Assembly (NCBI GenBank): GCA_030680575.1
Contig: JAUXVI010000002.1
Coordinates: forward strand, 1 to 64,000
Direction of reading: 5' to 3'
Length of the DNA stretch: 64,000 bases
Origin: Hylemonella sp.
Lineage (GTDB): Bacteria; Pseudomonadota; Gammaproteobacteria; Burkholderiales; Burkholderiaceae_C
Every line of letters starts with the position of its first letter. The stretch's first letter is position 1. Below are positions 45,801 to 52,801 of this stretch, one piece after another. The position numbers and the translations under genes are program-made. The notes under the pieces are model-generated. The model saw only the letters and a program-made list of their open reading frames with translations. It was not told where the DNA came from and made no database searches.

Positions 45801-48800
45801 CCACCATCACCACCGGCACGGGCGGGCGCGCGACCATTTATACCGGCAGCCTAAGCGGCAGCACGGGCGTGGTCACCAGCACGGCCATCGCCACAGATGG
45901 CCTGGTTACTTACGGCTCGGGGCACTTCCGTTACGGCAGTGACGAAAGTGTTACCAATTACGGCTCAGCGCTGGGCCCAGGCACCTACGTGGTCTACCGC
46001 GAACGCCCGACGGTGACCGTCTCGGCAGACAACCAGACCATCATCTATGGCGATAGCCCCACGCTCACCGCTTCGGCGGCCACCAGCACTTTGGTCAATG
46101 GCGACATCTTGAGCAACGCAGTGCCCTCGTTATCTGCGACAACAGTGTGGAACGCTGATAACACGGCCTCGGCAGCCGCTAGCGACAACAGCACGGCCTA
46201 CTACGACGTGGGTACCTACACGCTGCGTCCTGGCAGTCTGCCTGCTACGAGCAGTCTTGGTTATGGCCTGACGGCTGCTAACGGCACGCTGACCGTCGGC
46301 AAGAAAACCTTGCAAGTGGTGGCCAAGGACGATGCCAAGTTTGTTGGTTATACAGACACTGGAATGCCCGGTTATGTGAGCTCGCCTGGTTATGCAGGGG
46401 TGGATTACAGCGGGTTTGTACCGGGTGAAAATATTTCTCAGGTGAATACCACCAACTTGACTGTGACTCGGACTAATACGGGGACTGACACAGTAGGGTC
46501 GTATGCAAATGTCTTGCAAGCTGCGGGGTTGACGAGCAGCAACTACACGTTCAGCTATGTCAACGGACGCTATGACATAGTGGACGTTAACAAGCTCTTG
46601 GTGCGAGTAGCTGATTCAACCATGACTTATGCCGGTCAGACGCCGACTTTGAATCTCAGCACAAGCAGTGCGAGCTATATCTCCACCAGCGGCGGGGTTG
46701 TGGTGCCAATGTCTTGGGACGCGACCAACAACCGCTGGACCGATAACACTAATACAGCCACTTGGAACTACGGACTGAGCAGTCCCAATGTTGGCGTGCG
46801 CGCCGTTACGCTGGAAAATTTTGCAACAACCACAGCTTTGCTCACGGGCGCAGTCGTGACAGGTGCAGTCACGGTGACACCCCAAACTTTGAGTCTCTCG
46901 GCTTCTAAGGTGTACGACGGCAGCCTCAGTCTTGGATCAGGCTCCAGTGGCGCGACTCAAACTGGTGCGGTGACTTTGGGCAACGTCGTTATCGGTGAAA
47001 CGTTGACGTACTCGGCCGCCTATGCCAATAACAAAGACGTTCAGACCGCGTCCAAGTACATCACAGCCATCACGATTGGAGATGGCACCAACGGCCTGGC
47101 AAGCAACTACCAGTTGCCTTCACTGGCCTCGGCTGCTGCAAACTCCAACACTGTGAGCATCACGCCCCGTGCACTCACGGCCTCGGCCGGCAAGACCTAT
47201 GACGGCTCTAATGTCGTCACGACCAGCACCACACTGGGCAATCTGGTCACTGGCGAATCCTTGTCGATCAACAGCGCTACGCTCAGCAGCGCGCATGTGG
47301 CAGACAACGCAACCAACTATATCAACAGCCTTTCACTTGCGGATAATTCGGGCTTGTTGAGTAACTACGCTTTGCCTAGCCTGACGGCACGGTCGGCAGA
47401 CAACACCGCCTCCATCACAGCTCGTCCGATTCGGGCGAGCCTGACCAATACCGGCGTCAGCAAGGTGTATGACGGCAGCGACTCGGCCAAGGTGGGTGAC
47501 GGCAGTGCGGCTAACGCGGCATTCGTGCCTCTGTTTGCGGTCAGTAATGGCGTGAATGGCGATGCGTTTGTGATCAGCAACACAGGTGCAGCCTACAACT
47601 CGGCCAATGTGGCGGGCGCTACGGCCTTGACCGCCACAGGTTTGTCGATTGACAGCTTGAGCGCGACGACCAGCGCCTCACAAACCAGTGACTACAGTCT
47701 GCTGAACACCAGTGCTAGCGTGAATGCAAGCATCACGCCCCGCGCAGTGGCTGTGTCGGGTAGCAACGTGAGCAAAGTGTACGACGGCACCACGGCGATG
47801 AACGGGGTGAGCATTGGGTTCACAGCAGTGGCAGGGCAAGCAGAGTCAGGCGTGATTGCCGGACAGAGCCTGACGGTCAGCGGTGGCACAGGGGCTTTCA
47901 GCTCTGCCAATGCAGGCACAGGCAAGGCCTACAGCCTGTCTGGCTTCACTCTCTCAGCGGGTGTGGGAACAGACATCAATAACTACAGCTTGCCGGGTGG
48001 TGGCAGTTCGGTTATCTCAGGTAGCGACGGGGTGATCTATAAGCGCCCACTGAACGTCACATTCACCGGCGACACGCGCGTTTACGACGGCACCACGGAA
48101 GCCACTGTCACCCTCAGCTATGCGAATGGGGCCTACGCTCCGGTGCAAGGCGACGATGTGCAGGTCAATTACACAGCGGCTTACAGTAGCAAGAATGTAG
48201 GTGCTTCGGTGCCCTTGAACCTCAATGTATCTGGTTTGAGCGGAGTGGCTGCGGGCAACTATCACATCACTGTGGATGCTCTACAGTCCCCAACGGTTGG
48301 CAGCAATGCGGGCAGCAATAGCGCTACCGCCACCGGCCAAATTACCCAGCGCGATTCCGTGACTTGGGTGGGGGGGAGTTCTCTCAACTGGTTCGACCCA
48401 TTGAACTGGGCGCCGACCAGCAACCTGTCTTCCACCGGTGTTGTGCCGGATTTGGCCAACGTGGCCGAAGTCATCGTGCCGAACGGCATAGCCGTTAACT
48501 TTAACGCTGCAGGCACCGGATTGGCGGAGGCCAACCAGCCGGTGACCATCAGCAGCCTGCAGGGCTCGGGGGCTACATTGAATCTTTCTGCTGGCACCCT
48601 GAACCTTGGGCAAGGCGGTGGCACGCTGGCCAACTACGCCCAAACCGGTGGTGCTTTCACCAGCACGGGCGTTTTGACTGTCAGCAACAGCTTTTCTCAA
48701 AGTGCCGGAACACTGAGTACTTCTGGCATTGGTGCGCACATCGGCATCACACAGACTACGGGTGATATGAGCTGGGTCAGCTTGGTCTCCGGTGGCAATT

Positions 48801-50320
48801 TGAAGCTGGACAGTGCCGGAAAAATCACTTTTGGTACCACCACCGTCGGCGGCAACTTGGTGAGCATCACCCATGGGGCCGGAGCTGCGGGTGGGGTTCT
48901 GCAATCAGGCAGCACATCACTTACGGTCGCTGGCAAGTCCACGTTCATTGCTGACACGGGCATCCTGCAGAATGCGGTTTTGACAGGGGTAAATGATTTT
49001 GTGGGTGCCGTGTCGTTCACATCGGCCAATGCAGGCAGCTGGAACGGCGTGGCGATCAAAGACACCAATGCCCTGACGCTGGGCGATGTCACGACGACCG
49101 GCAAGCTCGACGCCACAGCGGGCGGAGACATCACCCAGGACAGCACCAGCCCCAACAAGATCGTGGTCGGTGGCGACACGACGCTGAACTCCACTACCGG
49201 CGACATCAAGCTCGATGGCGCCAACAACGACTTCAAGGGCATGGTGAATGCCGAAGGCAAAGACATCACGCTCAACGACACCAACGGCCTGAAACTGGGC
49301 AACATCGATGCTACCGGCAAGCTCGACGCCACAGCGGTGAACGATCTGAACGTGAATGGCTCGGTCAATGCAGACACACTGAAGCTGGACAGCACCAACG
49401 GCAGCATCACCGAAGGCACGAACGGCAAGCTGATTTTGGCCACCGGACCGACCGACTTGAAGGCTAAGAATGACATCACCTTGGACGGAGCCAACGACTT
49501 TAAGGGAACGGTGAATGCCGACGGTGGCAATATCAGGCTCAAGGACACCAATGCTTTGGCGCTGGGCAACGTCACCACGCGCGGCGATCTGACGCTTGAC
49601 AGCACCGGCACATTGGACTTAGGTGGCAGCACGGTGCGGGGCGACCTGAGTGCTAACACTCACAACGGCAACATCTCCCAGACGGGGCCATTGCTCGTAA
49701 ATGGAAAAACAGACCTTAATGCTGGCACGGGCGGTGTGACCTTAACCAATCCTGCGAATAATTTGCGCGGCGGCGTGATGGTCACGGCTGGCAGTTACAG
49801 CATCGTCGGCGATGCCCGCAAGAGCGCAGGACAAGCCCAGGAGAAAATTTTGAGCAGTTTGTCTACCCCCGCCTTGCCCGGACTGCCTGGATCGGGAATA
49901 TCGACCTCCGCACCACCACAACCTTTGATATTGACCCAAAACTCGGTGAGTACTGCGTCAGCGGATAGTTCTGCCAATGCCACGAACAACTCGGGGGTCT
50001 CGATCGACCTGCGGGAGGCACCAGCTCCAAGTGCTTCCATAATGGCTGCCGTTTCTTTGCCCAAGGGAACGGCCACAGCGGGAACAGGCTTTAACTTCGA
50101 ACTGCCAGAATCCATCCGCGCCTTGGAGGGCAATGGTGCATCTCCCCAAGCCAGTCTGGCCGATGGCTCTGCGCTGCCTTCGTGGCTGCGCTTTGATGCG
50201 AAGACTTTGCGCTTTGAAGCGACAGCCGTGCCAAATGGTGCTTTCCCATTGCAACTTGCACTTTCGATTGGAGGGCAGCGCGTGCTGGTGGTTATTTCGG
50301 AGAGGACAGACTCAGTGTGA
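39821..50320 (+). CDS. TpsA filamentous-haemagglutinin-like adhesin, 3499 residues, with C-type lectin and MBG/YDG repeats
   Basis: Giant exoprotein exported by the TpsB. Order: ESPR-type signal extension 'MNKTFRSVWNASKQ' and hydrophobic core to residue ~53; TPS (haemagg_act) domain ~55-200 ('GASISQSGANMVIQQGSDRAAINWQTFNVG'-like, 'ILTNPSGVYFG', 'GGIIATTHGI'); beta-helix to ~770; an unassigned aromatic-rich module ~779-931; PATR-like strand repeat ~988-1012; C-type lectin-like domain ~1253-1406 with EPN (1357-1359) and WND (1381-1383); more beta-helix; MBG/YDG block ~2062-2845 with YDG at 2365, 2460, 2550, 2654 and 2755; three ~80-90-residue repeats from ~3058, 3136 and 3225; and a C-terminal Ig/cadherin-like domain ~3390-3499. 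No C-terminal toxin domain, so this is an adhesin rather than CdiA. Confidence 0.93.
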   Translation: MNKTFRSVWNASKQAYVAAAETVSARGKPCSSSKVGAVLAGLLGGLLTLGAFAQTPPPPNALPTGGKVSAGQASISQSGANMVIQQGSDRAAINWQTFNVGSNAQVQFQQPSASSVTLNRVMSADPSQIFGRISANGQVILTNPSGVYFGASARVDVGGIIATTHGISDADFMAGKNRFERNGSTGSVINEGELKAALGGYIALLAPEVRNQGAIIAQMGTVALAAGEAIDLHFDSNNRLTSIRVEPSQIQALVDNRYAVEAPGGLIILSAQSMDRLVGGVVRNSGRIEANGLQQQGGRIILSASKTVENTGSISANATAGATAGESGPAGKIEISAAEVLNSGAINAIGNALQSAGNAFIQATNFSQTAIGRIDLSAPQQGGTLGIQTTGKAQLQGQVDVSATQGASSRGGQIEIQAQGEIEVTDVTLNASGGEGGQIRLRAAADQQPDNPNPLPSSPDAPGQGRLAIMGNSTLSVRGRQGRGGNATLLGDRIELLDNTAIDATGAIGGGKVLVGGDWQGGNGVYQATTVTMTEGVSIDASATQQGDGGTVVLWSDVNKTDSVTTAQGRIYAKGGANGGQGGQVETSGGTLLFKGLSIETQAADGGAGQWLLDPYNFFLDSGELGTIASNLNGSNIAISTASSNTGGASAESFGMGHLVFQSDFSYSGSNSRTLTLTANKDIWVNGNITATGSGALGLEFNASAGRVLLDGDVSTRGGAVSFNTTAVHFQKTSGIQSITTAGGSLNFNAANINLLMQSAGGSVVFDTGAGALNLGSGSVQYTNTQYSISSPTLIHSGWGGAKTGSDGVQSYGINIVAGKEYTTRLYFWDSWDNEAGELHVRRSSDGGYDYYFQAYRTVNGSFTVTNLYGNGAQYSLSGASAMGRNSSFNDQYAEVTFVAKNSGTLTTWTNLNEDINTESFELYQVRETGLASNSGYNVGGRALSLVSTTGQISGTKNISGLSALTVNTNNSSSTLSGVVSGATSLTKTGAGTLTLTSNQTYSGATTINAGTLVLSNDAPTKGTSGFSGAGELRIESASSSFTNAFSTSGWAFVSTLGSLTVGKSTNTADVTVASATSIAGPISIYGGQVQVQQGLTSSGAITLQANTTDVLIDGAITNGASSPTSLNIQAVRHIRLGSNASITSSNAAMATQLWADTNKDGDGIVYITSSGINTNGGDLTFGKSGQTATIGVQSVLVGGDVFFQRSSAQTLSTGGGALNVYGETIVANTNGLTINTNNGNVNLYGLLNSGNAYEFVTVTSGGSWDNARTAAKNNTSGGSATGDSYLVTITSRLENSIAGLAANYKGAWIGAYRPDTNSYAWTWADGPEAGKVFFTEASTGGGTTTAGYYSNFGTGEPNGALGSRTNVESVGQFFGSAGQWNDLNVNTTFSSTQSNQYAVLGYVRETNLAASPVTINAGTGALAIQGGVGSSKALASLNVTSSSTTVNGNGLVTTGTQAYSSALTVNAGSNNLLLQASTITAGGALSAAGANINLNANLSSTASGAGILLKGSGSITQAASKSVSSKGGAITYWADSDGVNGGYVWFNAGSSVDTTTAANIVVSGGNVADISALSATGFASGSTSVMGNGVTLDAVSMNSYGGNILIRGKSATTVTNYMSSEGFMGSVDGIRAHGNVSMDSGTGTLSLWGYAQSTTGASNGIELSATGTSTYKSSSTAANAITFEGTATTTPGNAWGVYLSGNATLLATGTGGGISITGKGSRQSGVVVTSGSAVLASDGTIALTGSGYGTGYNAVDIATGGYVGLKTGTLNSSAANIVITGDKLASTGNLASSGQLTLQPYNNSFASAFSTSGLTLSTPFSSLTIGKSTNTADITIASGYGASIAGPITVYGGAIAIDGALITSDSNINLHATGAVMQTAAITANGLGLHGTGNFTLTNSGNNIVTLAAGSSTARIGSLSFVDASDGLTIGSVNPTGIWAVSDVKVETLSGDLTLSESINTLSTSASAVVLNAGKNTAAGTITGGDVKVTGSPTITTGTGGRATIYTGSLSGSTGVVTSTAIATDGLVTYGSGHFRYGSDESVTNYGSALGPGTYVVYRERPTVTVSADNQTIIYGDSPTLTASAATSTLVNGDILSNAVPSLSATTVWNADNTASAAASDNSTAYYDVGTYTLRPGSLPATSSLGYGLTAANGTLTVGKKTLQVVAKDDAKFVGYTDTGMPGYVSSPGYAGVDYSGFVPGENISQVNTTNLTVTRTNTGTDTVGSYANVLQAAGLTSSNYTFSYVNGRYDIVDVNKLLVRVADSTMTYAGQTPTLNLSTSSASYISTSGGVVVPMSWDATNNRWTDNTNTATWNYGLSSPNVGVRAVTLENFATTTALLTGAVVTGAVTVTPQTLSLSASKVYDGSLSLGSGSSGATQTGAVTLGNVVIGETLTYSAAYANNKDVQTASKYITAITIGDGTNGLASNYQLPSLASAAANSNTVSITPRALTASAGKTYDGSNVVTTSTTLGNLVTGESLSINSATLSSAHVADNATNYINSLSLADNSGLLSNYALPSLTARSADNTASITARPIRASLTNTGVSKVYDGSDSAKVGDGSAANAAFVPLFAVSNGVNGDAFVISNTGAAYNSANVAGATALTATGLSIDSLSATTSASQTSDYSLLNTSASVNASITPRAVAVSGSNVSKVYDGTTAMNGVSIGFTAVAGQAESGVIAGQSLTVSGGTGAFSSANAGTGKAYSLSGFTLSAGVGTDINNYSLPGGGSSVISGSDGVIYKRPLNVTFTGDTRVYDGTTEATVTLSYANGAYAPVQGDDVQVNYTAAYSSKNVGASVPLNLNVSGLSGVAAGNYHITVDALQSPTVGSNAGSNSATATGQITQRDSVTWVGGSSLNWFDPLNWAPTSNLSSTGVVPDLANVAEVIVPNGIAVNFNAAGTGLAEANQPVTISSLQGSGATLNLSAGTLNLGQGGGTLANYAQTGGAFTSTGVLTVSNSFSQSAGTLSTSGIGAHIGITQTTGDMSWVSLVSGGNLKLDSAGKITFGTTTVGGNLVSITHGAGAAGGVLQSGSTSLTVAGKSTFIADTGILQNAVLTGVNDFVGAVSFTSANAGSWNGVAIKDTNALTLGDVTTTGKLDATAGGDITQDSTSPNKIVVGGDTTLNSTTGDIKLDGANNDFKGMVNAEGKDITLNDTNGLKLGNIDATGKLDATAVNDLNVNGSVNADTLKLDSTNGSITEGTNGKLILATGPTDLKAKNDITLDGANDFKGTVNADGGNIRLKDTNALALGNVTTRGDLTLDSTGTLDLGGSTVRGDLSANTHNGNISQTGPLLVNGKTDLNAGTGGVTLTNPANNLRGGVMVTAGSYSIVGDARKSAGQAQEKILSSLSTPALPGLPGSGISTSAPPQPLILTQNSVSTASADSSANATNNSGVSIDLREAPAPSASIMAAVSLPKGTATAGTGFNFELPESIRALEGNGASPQASLADGSALPSWLRFDAKTLRFEATAVPNGAFPLQLALSIGGQRVLVVISERTDSV

Positions 50321-50699
50321 GTGAAATTCAGCCTGCCGATTTTTTTGGTTGTCAAAAGATCCGGATAGGCTCTATGCACCTTGAGCCAAGCCTCACTGTT
50401 TAAGCCAATTCTTTGGCGGCTGACAAGCGCTCTAGGTTCACTGCGCAGAATCCAGCTTGCCAAGGCGAGTCGTTATGCTCAAATCCAGCGGTGGCATTAG
50501 TGCACCCGAGCTGGCTCCACTCCACAGAACACTCCAGGAGCATGCGTAACCGCAGCTCCACACTCAGAGGTTGAAGTCCTAGCGACCAGTGCACGTGTTG
50601 CTTGTTCCGACCTCATTGCGACGCAATTTGTCGTATCAAAATCGATACCTTCTCCTTCAACGCATATTTAGGAGAGATGAAACATGGGAGCACGTGATT
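50321..50699. other. Gap between tpsA and the IS21 remnant
   Basis: About 380 bp without a recognised gene. A minus-strand open frame at 50400-50594 (64 codons) has no known motif. The first part may hold the end of the tpsA transcript; a T-run follows the stop codon at 50339-50346, but no good hairpin precedes it. The right edge is the truncation point of istA. Confidence 0.45.
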
Positions 50700-51956
50700 C
50701 ACAGTGGTCAAGACCTGGGCCATGACTCTGTCTCCACCCACATGACGCAACAGCGACTGGCGCAAGCGCAGCAGTGGCGTGGGCAGATCCAGGAACGGTG
50801 TGCCATTGCGCAGTGCCCCTGGCTTGCGTTGCACCAGCTCGATGTAGTGCTGCCAGTCGTAGTTGGTCTGTCCACGGGTGTACAGCCGGGTGTGACTGGC
50901 AACCACCGCGTCTTGCGCCACCACGTCCACGCGATTCGGATACAGACGGGTGCTCACCATGTGCCCGGCCCACTCGCAAGGCACCGAGTAGCGGTTGCGC
51001 GCCACCGCCACCAGGCAGGTGCTGCTCACGCGAGCCGGTTTCTCCACATAGCCATCGAAGGGCTCGGGCATGCTCATGAGGTGGTCTCGCTCCAACTCCA
51101 GCATCTCGGCGACCGTGAACTGCTTGTGCTCGGGGTGTTCGGTATCGGCCCAGATGGCGCGGCAGCGTTCGCCCAGCCAGGCATTGAGTTCGGTGAAGGT
51201 GCCGAAGCGCTTGGTGCCAGCCTCGATCCAGATGCGCCGGCGGCTGTCCTGCACGTTTTTCTCCACCACGCCTTTCTCCCAACCGGAGGCCACGTTGCAG
51301 AAGTCCGCATCAAACAGGTAGTGACTGCACATGGCGTTGAAGCGGGCGTTGACAATGCGCCCCTTGCCCTTCTTGACCTTGTCCACGGCAGTCTTCATGT
51401 TGTCGTAGATGCCGCGGCGCGTGACACCGCCCAGCGCATGGAAGCTGCGCGTATGGGCATCGAACAGCATCTCGTGGCCCTGGCTGGGATAGGCCACCAG
51501 CCAGAAGGCCCGACTGGCACACAGTTTGAGGTGTGCCACTTGCATGTGGTGGTACACGCCACCGATGAGCAAGCCTTCTTCGCCCCAGTCGAACTGGAAC
51601 GCCTCCCCGAGCTCAAAGCTCATCGGAACAAATGCCTTGGCAGGGTTCTTGGCAAACTCCTGCCGCCAGGCCCGGATGAAGTCGGTCACCCGGCTGTAGC
51701 CGCCTCGGTAACCCTGAGCCTGGATCTGGGCAAACAGGGCACGACCGCTGCGCCTGGCATGTTTGGGCCGCCGGGCATCGGCCTTGAGCGCTTGCTCCAA
51801 GGTGGCCTCAAACGGGGTGAGCTTGCCGTCGCTGCTTTGCCGTCGGTACCGGGGAATGACATCGCCGGGCGCCTTCAGCCATTTCTTGACCGTGTTGCGC
51901 GAGAGTCCCGTGCGCTTTGCGATTTCGCTGTTGGAGAGTTGGTCGCGCAATTTCAT
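50613..51956 (-). pseudogene. istA: IS21-family transposase IstA, truncated
   Basis: The minus-strand frame from about 51956 to 50700 is an IS21 IstA: HTH 'NSEIAKRTGLSRNTVKKWLK', 'LFAQIQAQGYRGGYSRVTDF', the DDE-region 'FQFDWGEEGLLIGG', 'RGIYDNMKTAVDKV', 'NVASGWEKGVVEKNVQDSRRR' and 'VSSTCLVAVARNRYSVPCEWAG'. At 'DRVMAQVLTTV' (about 50700) the family sequence stops and the last 29 codons are unrelated, so the C terminus is lost. No istB follows and I found no terminal inverted repeats, so this is an immobile remnant. The N terminus may also be short. Confidence 0.85.
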
Positions 51957-52196
51957 GCGCCTGCCTACCTCTTTGCCAAACACGAAGAGTTCGACAACCT
52001 GGTGCTCACCGGGATGTGGTTCGCAACGTGGCTGTACTTCAACCGGCTGCTCAAGCGCCGCAAAAAGGATCTGGAGCTCATAGCAGCTGCAGAGAACGCA
52101 AAAACGCAGCGCAACAAGCAGGCCGGTCTCGTGCGGTCCATCGTCAAGTCTGAACTGGAAAAGGCTGCAACGAACCGTGGAGTTGCGGCGTCTTGA
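51957..52196 (+). pseudogene. 3' remnant of a gene cut by the IS21 element
   Basis: The plus-strand frame from the IS edge reads 'YLFAKHEEFDNLVLTGMWFATWLYFNRLLKRRKKDLELIAAAENAK...' and ends at TGA 52194-52196. It looks like real protein sequence: one hydrophobic segment, a basic stop-transfer and a charged helix. It has no start codon of its own, so it is probably the C-terminal end of a small membrane protein interrupted or joined by the IS. Family unknown. Confidence 0.45.
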
Positions 52197-52220
52197 CAAA
52201 AGACGCCGAAACTCTATATT
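52193..52220 (+). promoter_or_regulatory. Near-consensus sigma-70 promoter
   Basis: TTGACA at 52193-52198, a 16-bp spacer, and TATATT at 52215-52220. A transcript would start near 52226-52228, just before the ATG at 52232. It begins inside the stop codon of the upstream remnant. Confidence 0.65.
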
Positions 52221-52231
52221 CGGAGCTATCG

Positions 52232-52399
52232 ATGTTTCCTAATTACCAGACGATGAACGCCAACACCACCATTACAATCCTGAACACAGTCGTGATCATC
52301 GGGATAGCCTTGGCGGTGGTCGGATCGCTCTACCTTCGCAAAAGCAACAAATCGCTGCACCAGCGTGCGTTGAAAGCAAAGGCAGAAGAACTCAATTAA
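52232..52399 (+). CDS. Small single-pass membrane protein, 55 residues
   Basis: Starts 'MFPNYQTMNANT', then a hydrophobic segment 'ITILNTVVIIGIALAVVGSLYL' and a basic tail 'RKSNKSLHQRALKAKAEELN'. GGAG lies 6 bp before the ATG, but the predicted transcription start is only about five bases upstream, so it would be nearly leaderless; ATG 52253 is an alternative. Promoter in front and a strong terminator behind mark it as a stand-alone unit. No family recognised; an orphan toxin-like or stress peptide is possible but unproven. Confidence 0.55.
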   Translation: MFPNYQTMNANTTITILNTVVIIGIALAVVGSLYLRKSNKSLHQRALKAKAEELN

Positions 52400-52426
52400 C
52401 GGGCCAGAGCGCCACGAATTGGCAGA

Positions 52427-52460
52427 CCCCTCAGTCGAAAGACTGGGGGGTTTTGCTTTT
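52427..52460 (+). terminator. Rho-independent terminator
   Basis: CCCCTCAGTC - GAAA - GACTGGGGGG followed by TTTTGCTTTT: a 10-bp stem with a stable GAAA tetraloop and a U tract, 27 bp after the small membrane-protein gene. Confidence 0.9.
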
Positions 52461-52501
52461 GGAGCTCCAGGATGGTCATCGGAGCCAGATAGCGGCCAAG
52501 C

Positions 52502-52549
52502 GAGTATCACATTGCATACTCCAGGAATTGCAGGTATCATTCGTGATAC
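52502..52549. promoter_or_regulatory. Two palindromic operators in front of hipB
   Basis: GAGTAT-N8-ATACTC (52502-52521) and GTATCA-TTCG-TGATAC (52534-52549), the second ending directly at the hipB start codon. The latter overlaps a possible -10 (TATCAT, 52535-52540) placed 17 bp after TTGCAT. Paired palindromes of the TATC...GATA kind are how HipB represses its own operon. Confidence 0.7.
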
Positions 52550-52801
52550 ATGAAAACAACCCCGCTTCAGCTACAGCAACTTGGCCGTACCTATAAGGCC
52601 ATGCGGGAGAACCGCGGGCTGACGCAAGCGCAGGCGGGTGAGTCGGCCGGCATTCCTCGCTTGGCAGTGATCAAGATTGAGGCAGGCCGCGGCAATGTAT
52701 CCATTGGTACATACAACAAGCTGGCCACCGCCTTGGGCGTGGATCTGACACTTCGACCGCGCACCAGGCCAACGCTCGAAGAAATGCAGGCTCTCTCATG
52801 A
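52550..52801 (+). CDS. hipB: HipB-type antitoxin (Xre-family HTH)
   Basis: An 83-residue helix-turn-helix protein, 'LGRTYKAMRENRGLTQAQAGESAGIPRLAVIKIEAGRGNVSIGTYNKLATALGVDLTL'. HipB binds and neutralises HipA and represses the operon through the palindromes immediately upstream. Its stop codon overlaps the hipA start (ATGA), so translation is coupled. Confidence 0.9.
   Translation: MKTTPLQLQQLGRTYKAMRENRGLTQAQAGESAGIPRLAVIKIEAGRGNVSIGTYNKLATALGVDLTLRPRTRPTLEEMQALS

Noticed and set aside
49900-50320. C-terminal contact-dependent toxin (CdiA-CT) in the giant exoprotein
   Set aside because: No VENN-like boundary or nuclease motif; the end is an Ig/cadherin-like domain, and no immunity gene follows.
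50589-51956. Plus-strand open frame over the istA remnant
   Set aside because: Antisense to a clear IS21 transposase; only its last part (51957-52196) reads like real protein.
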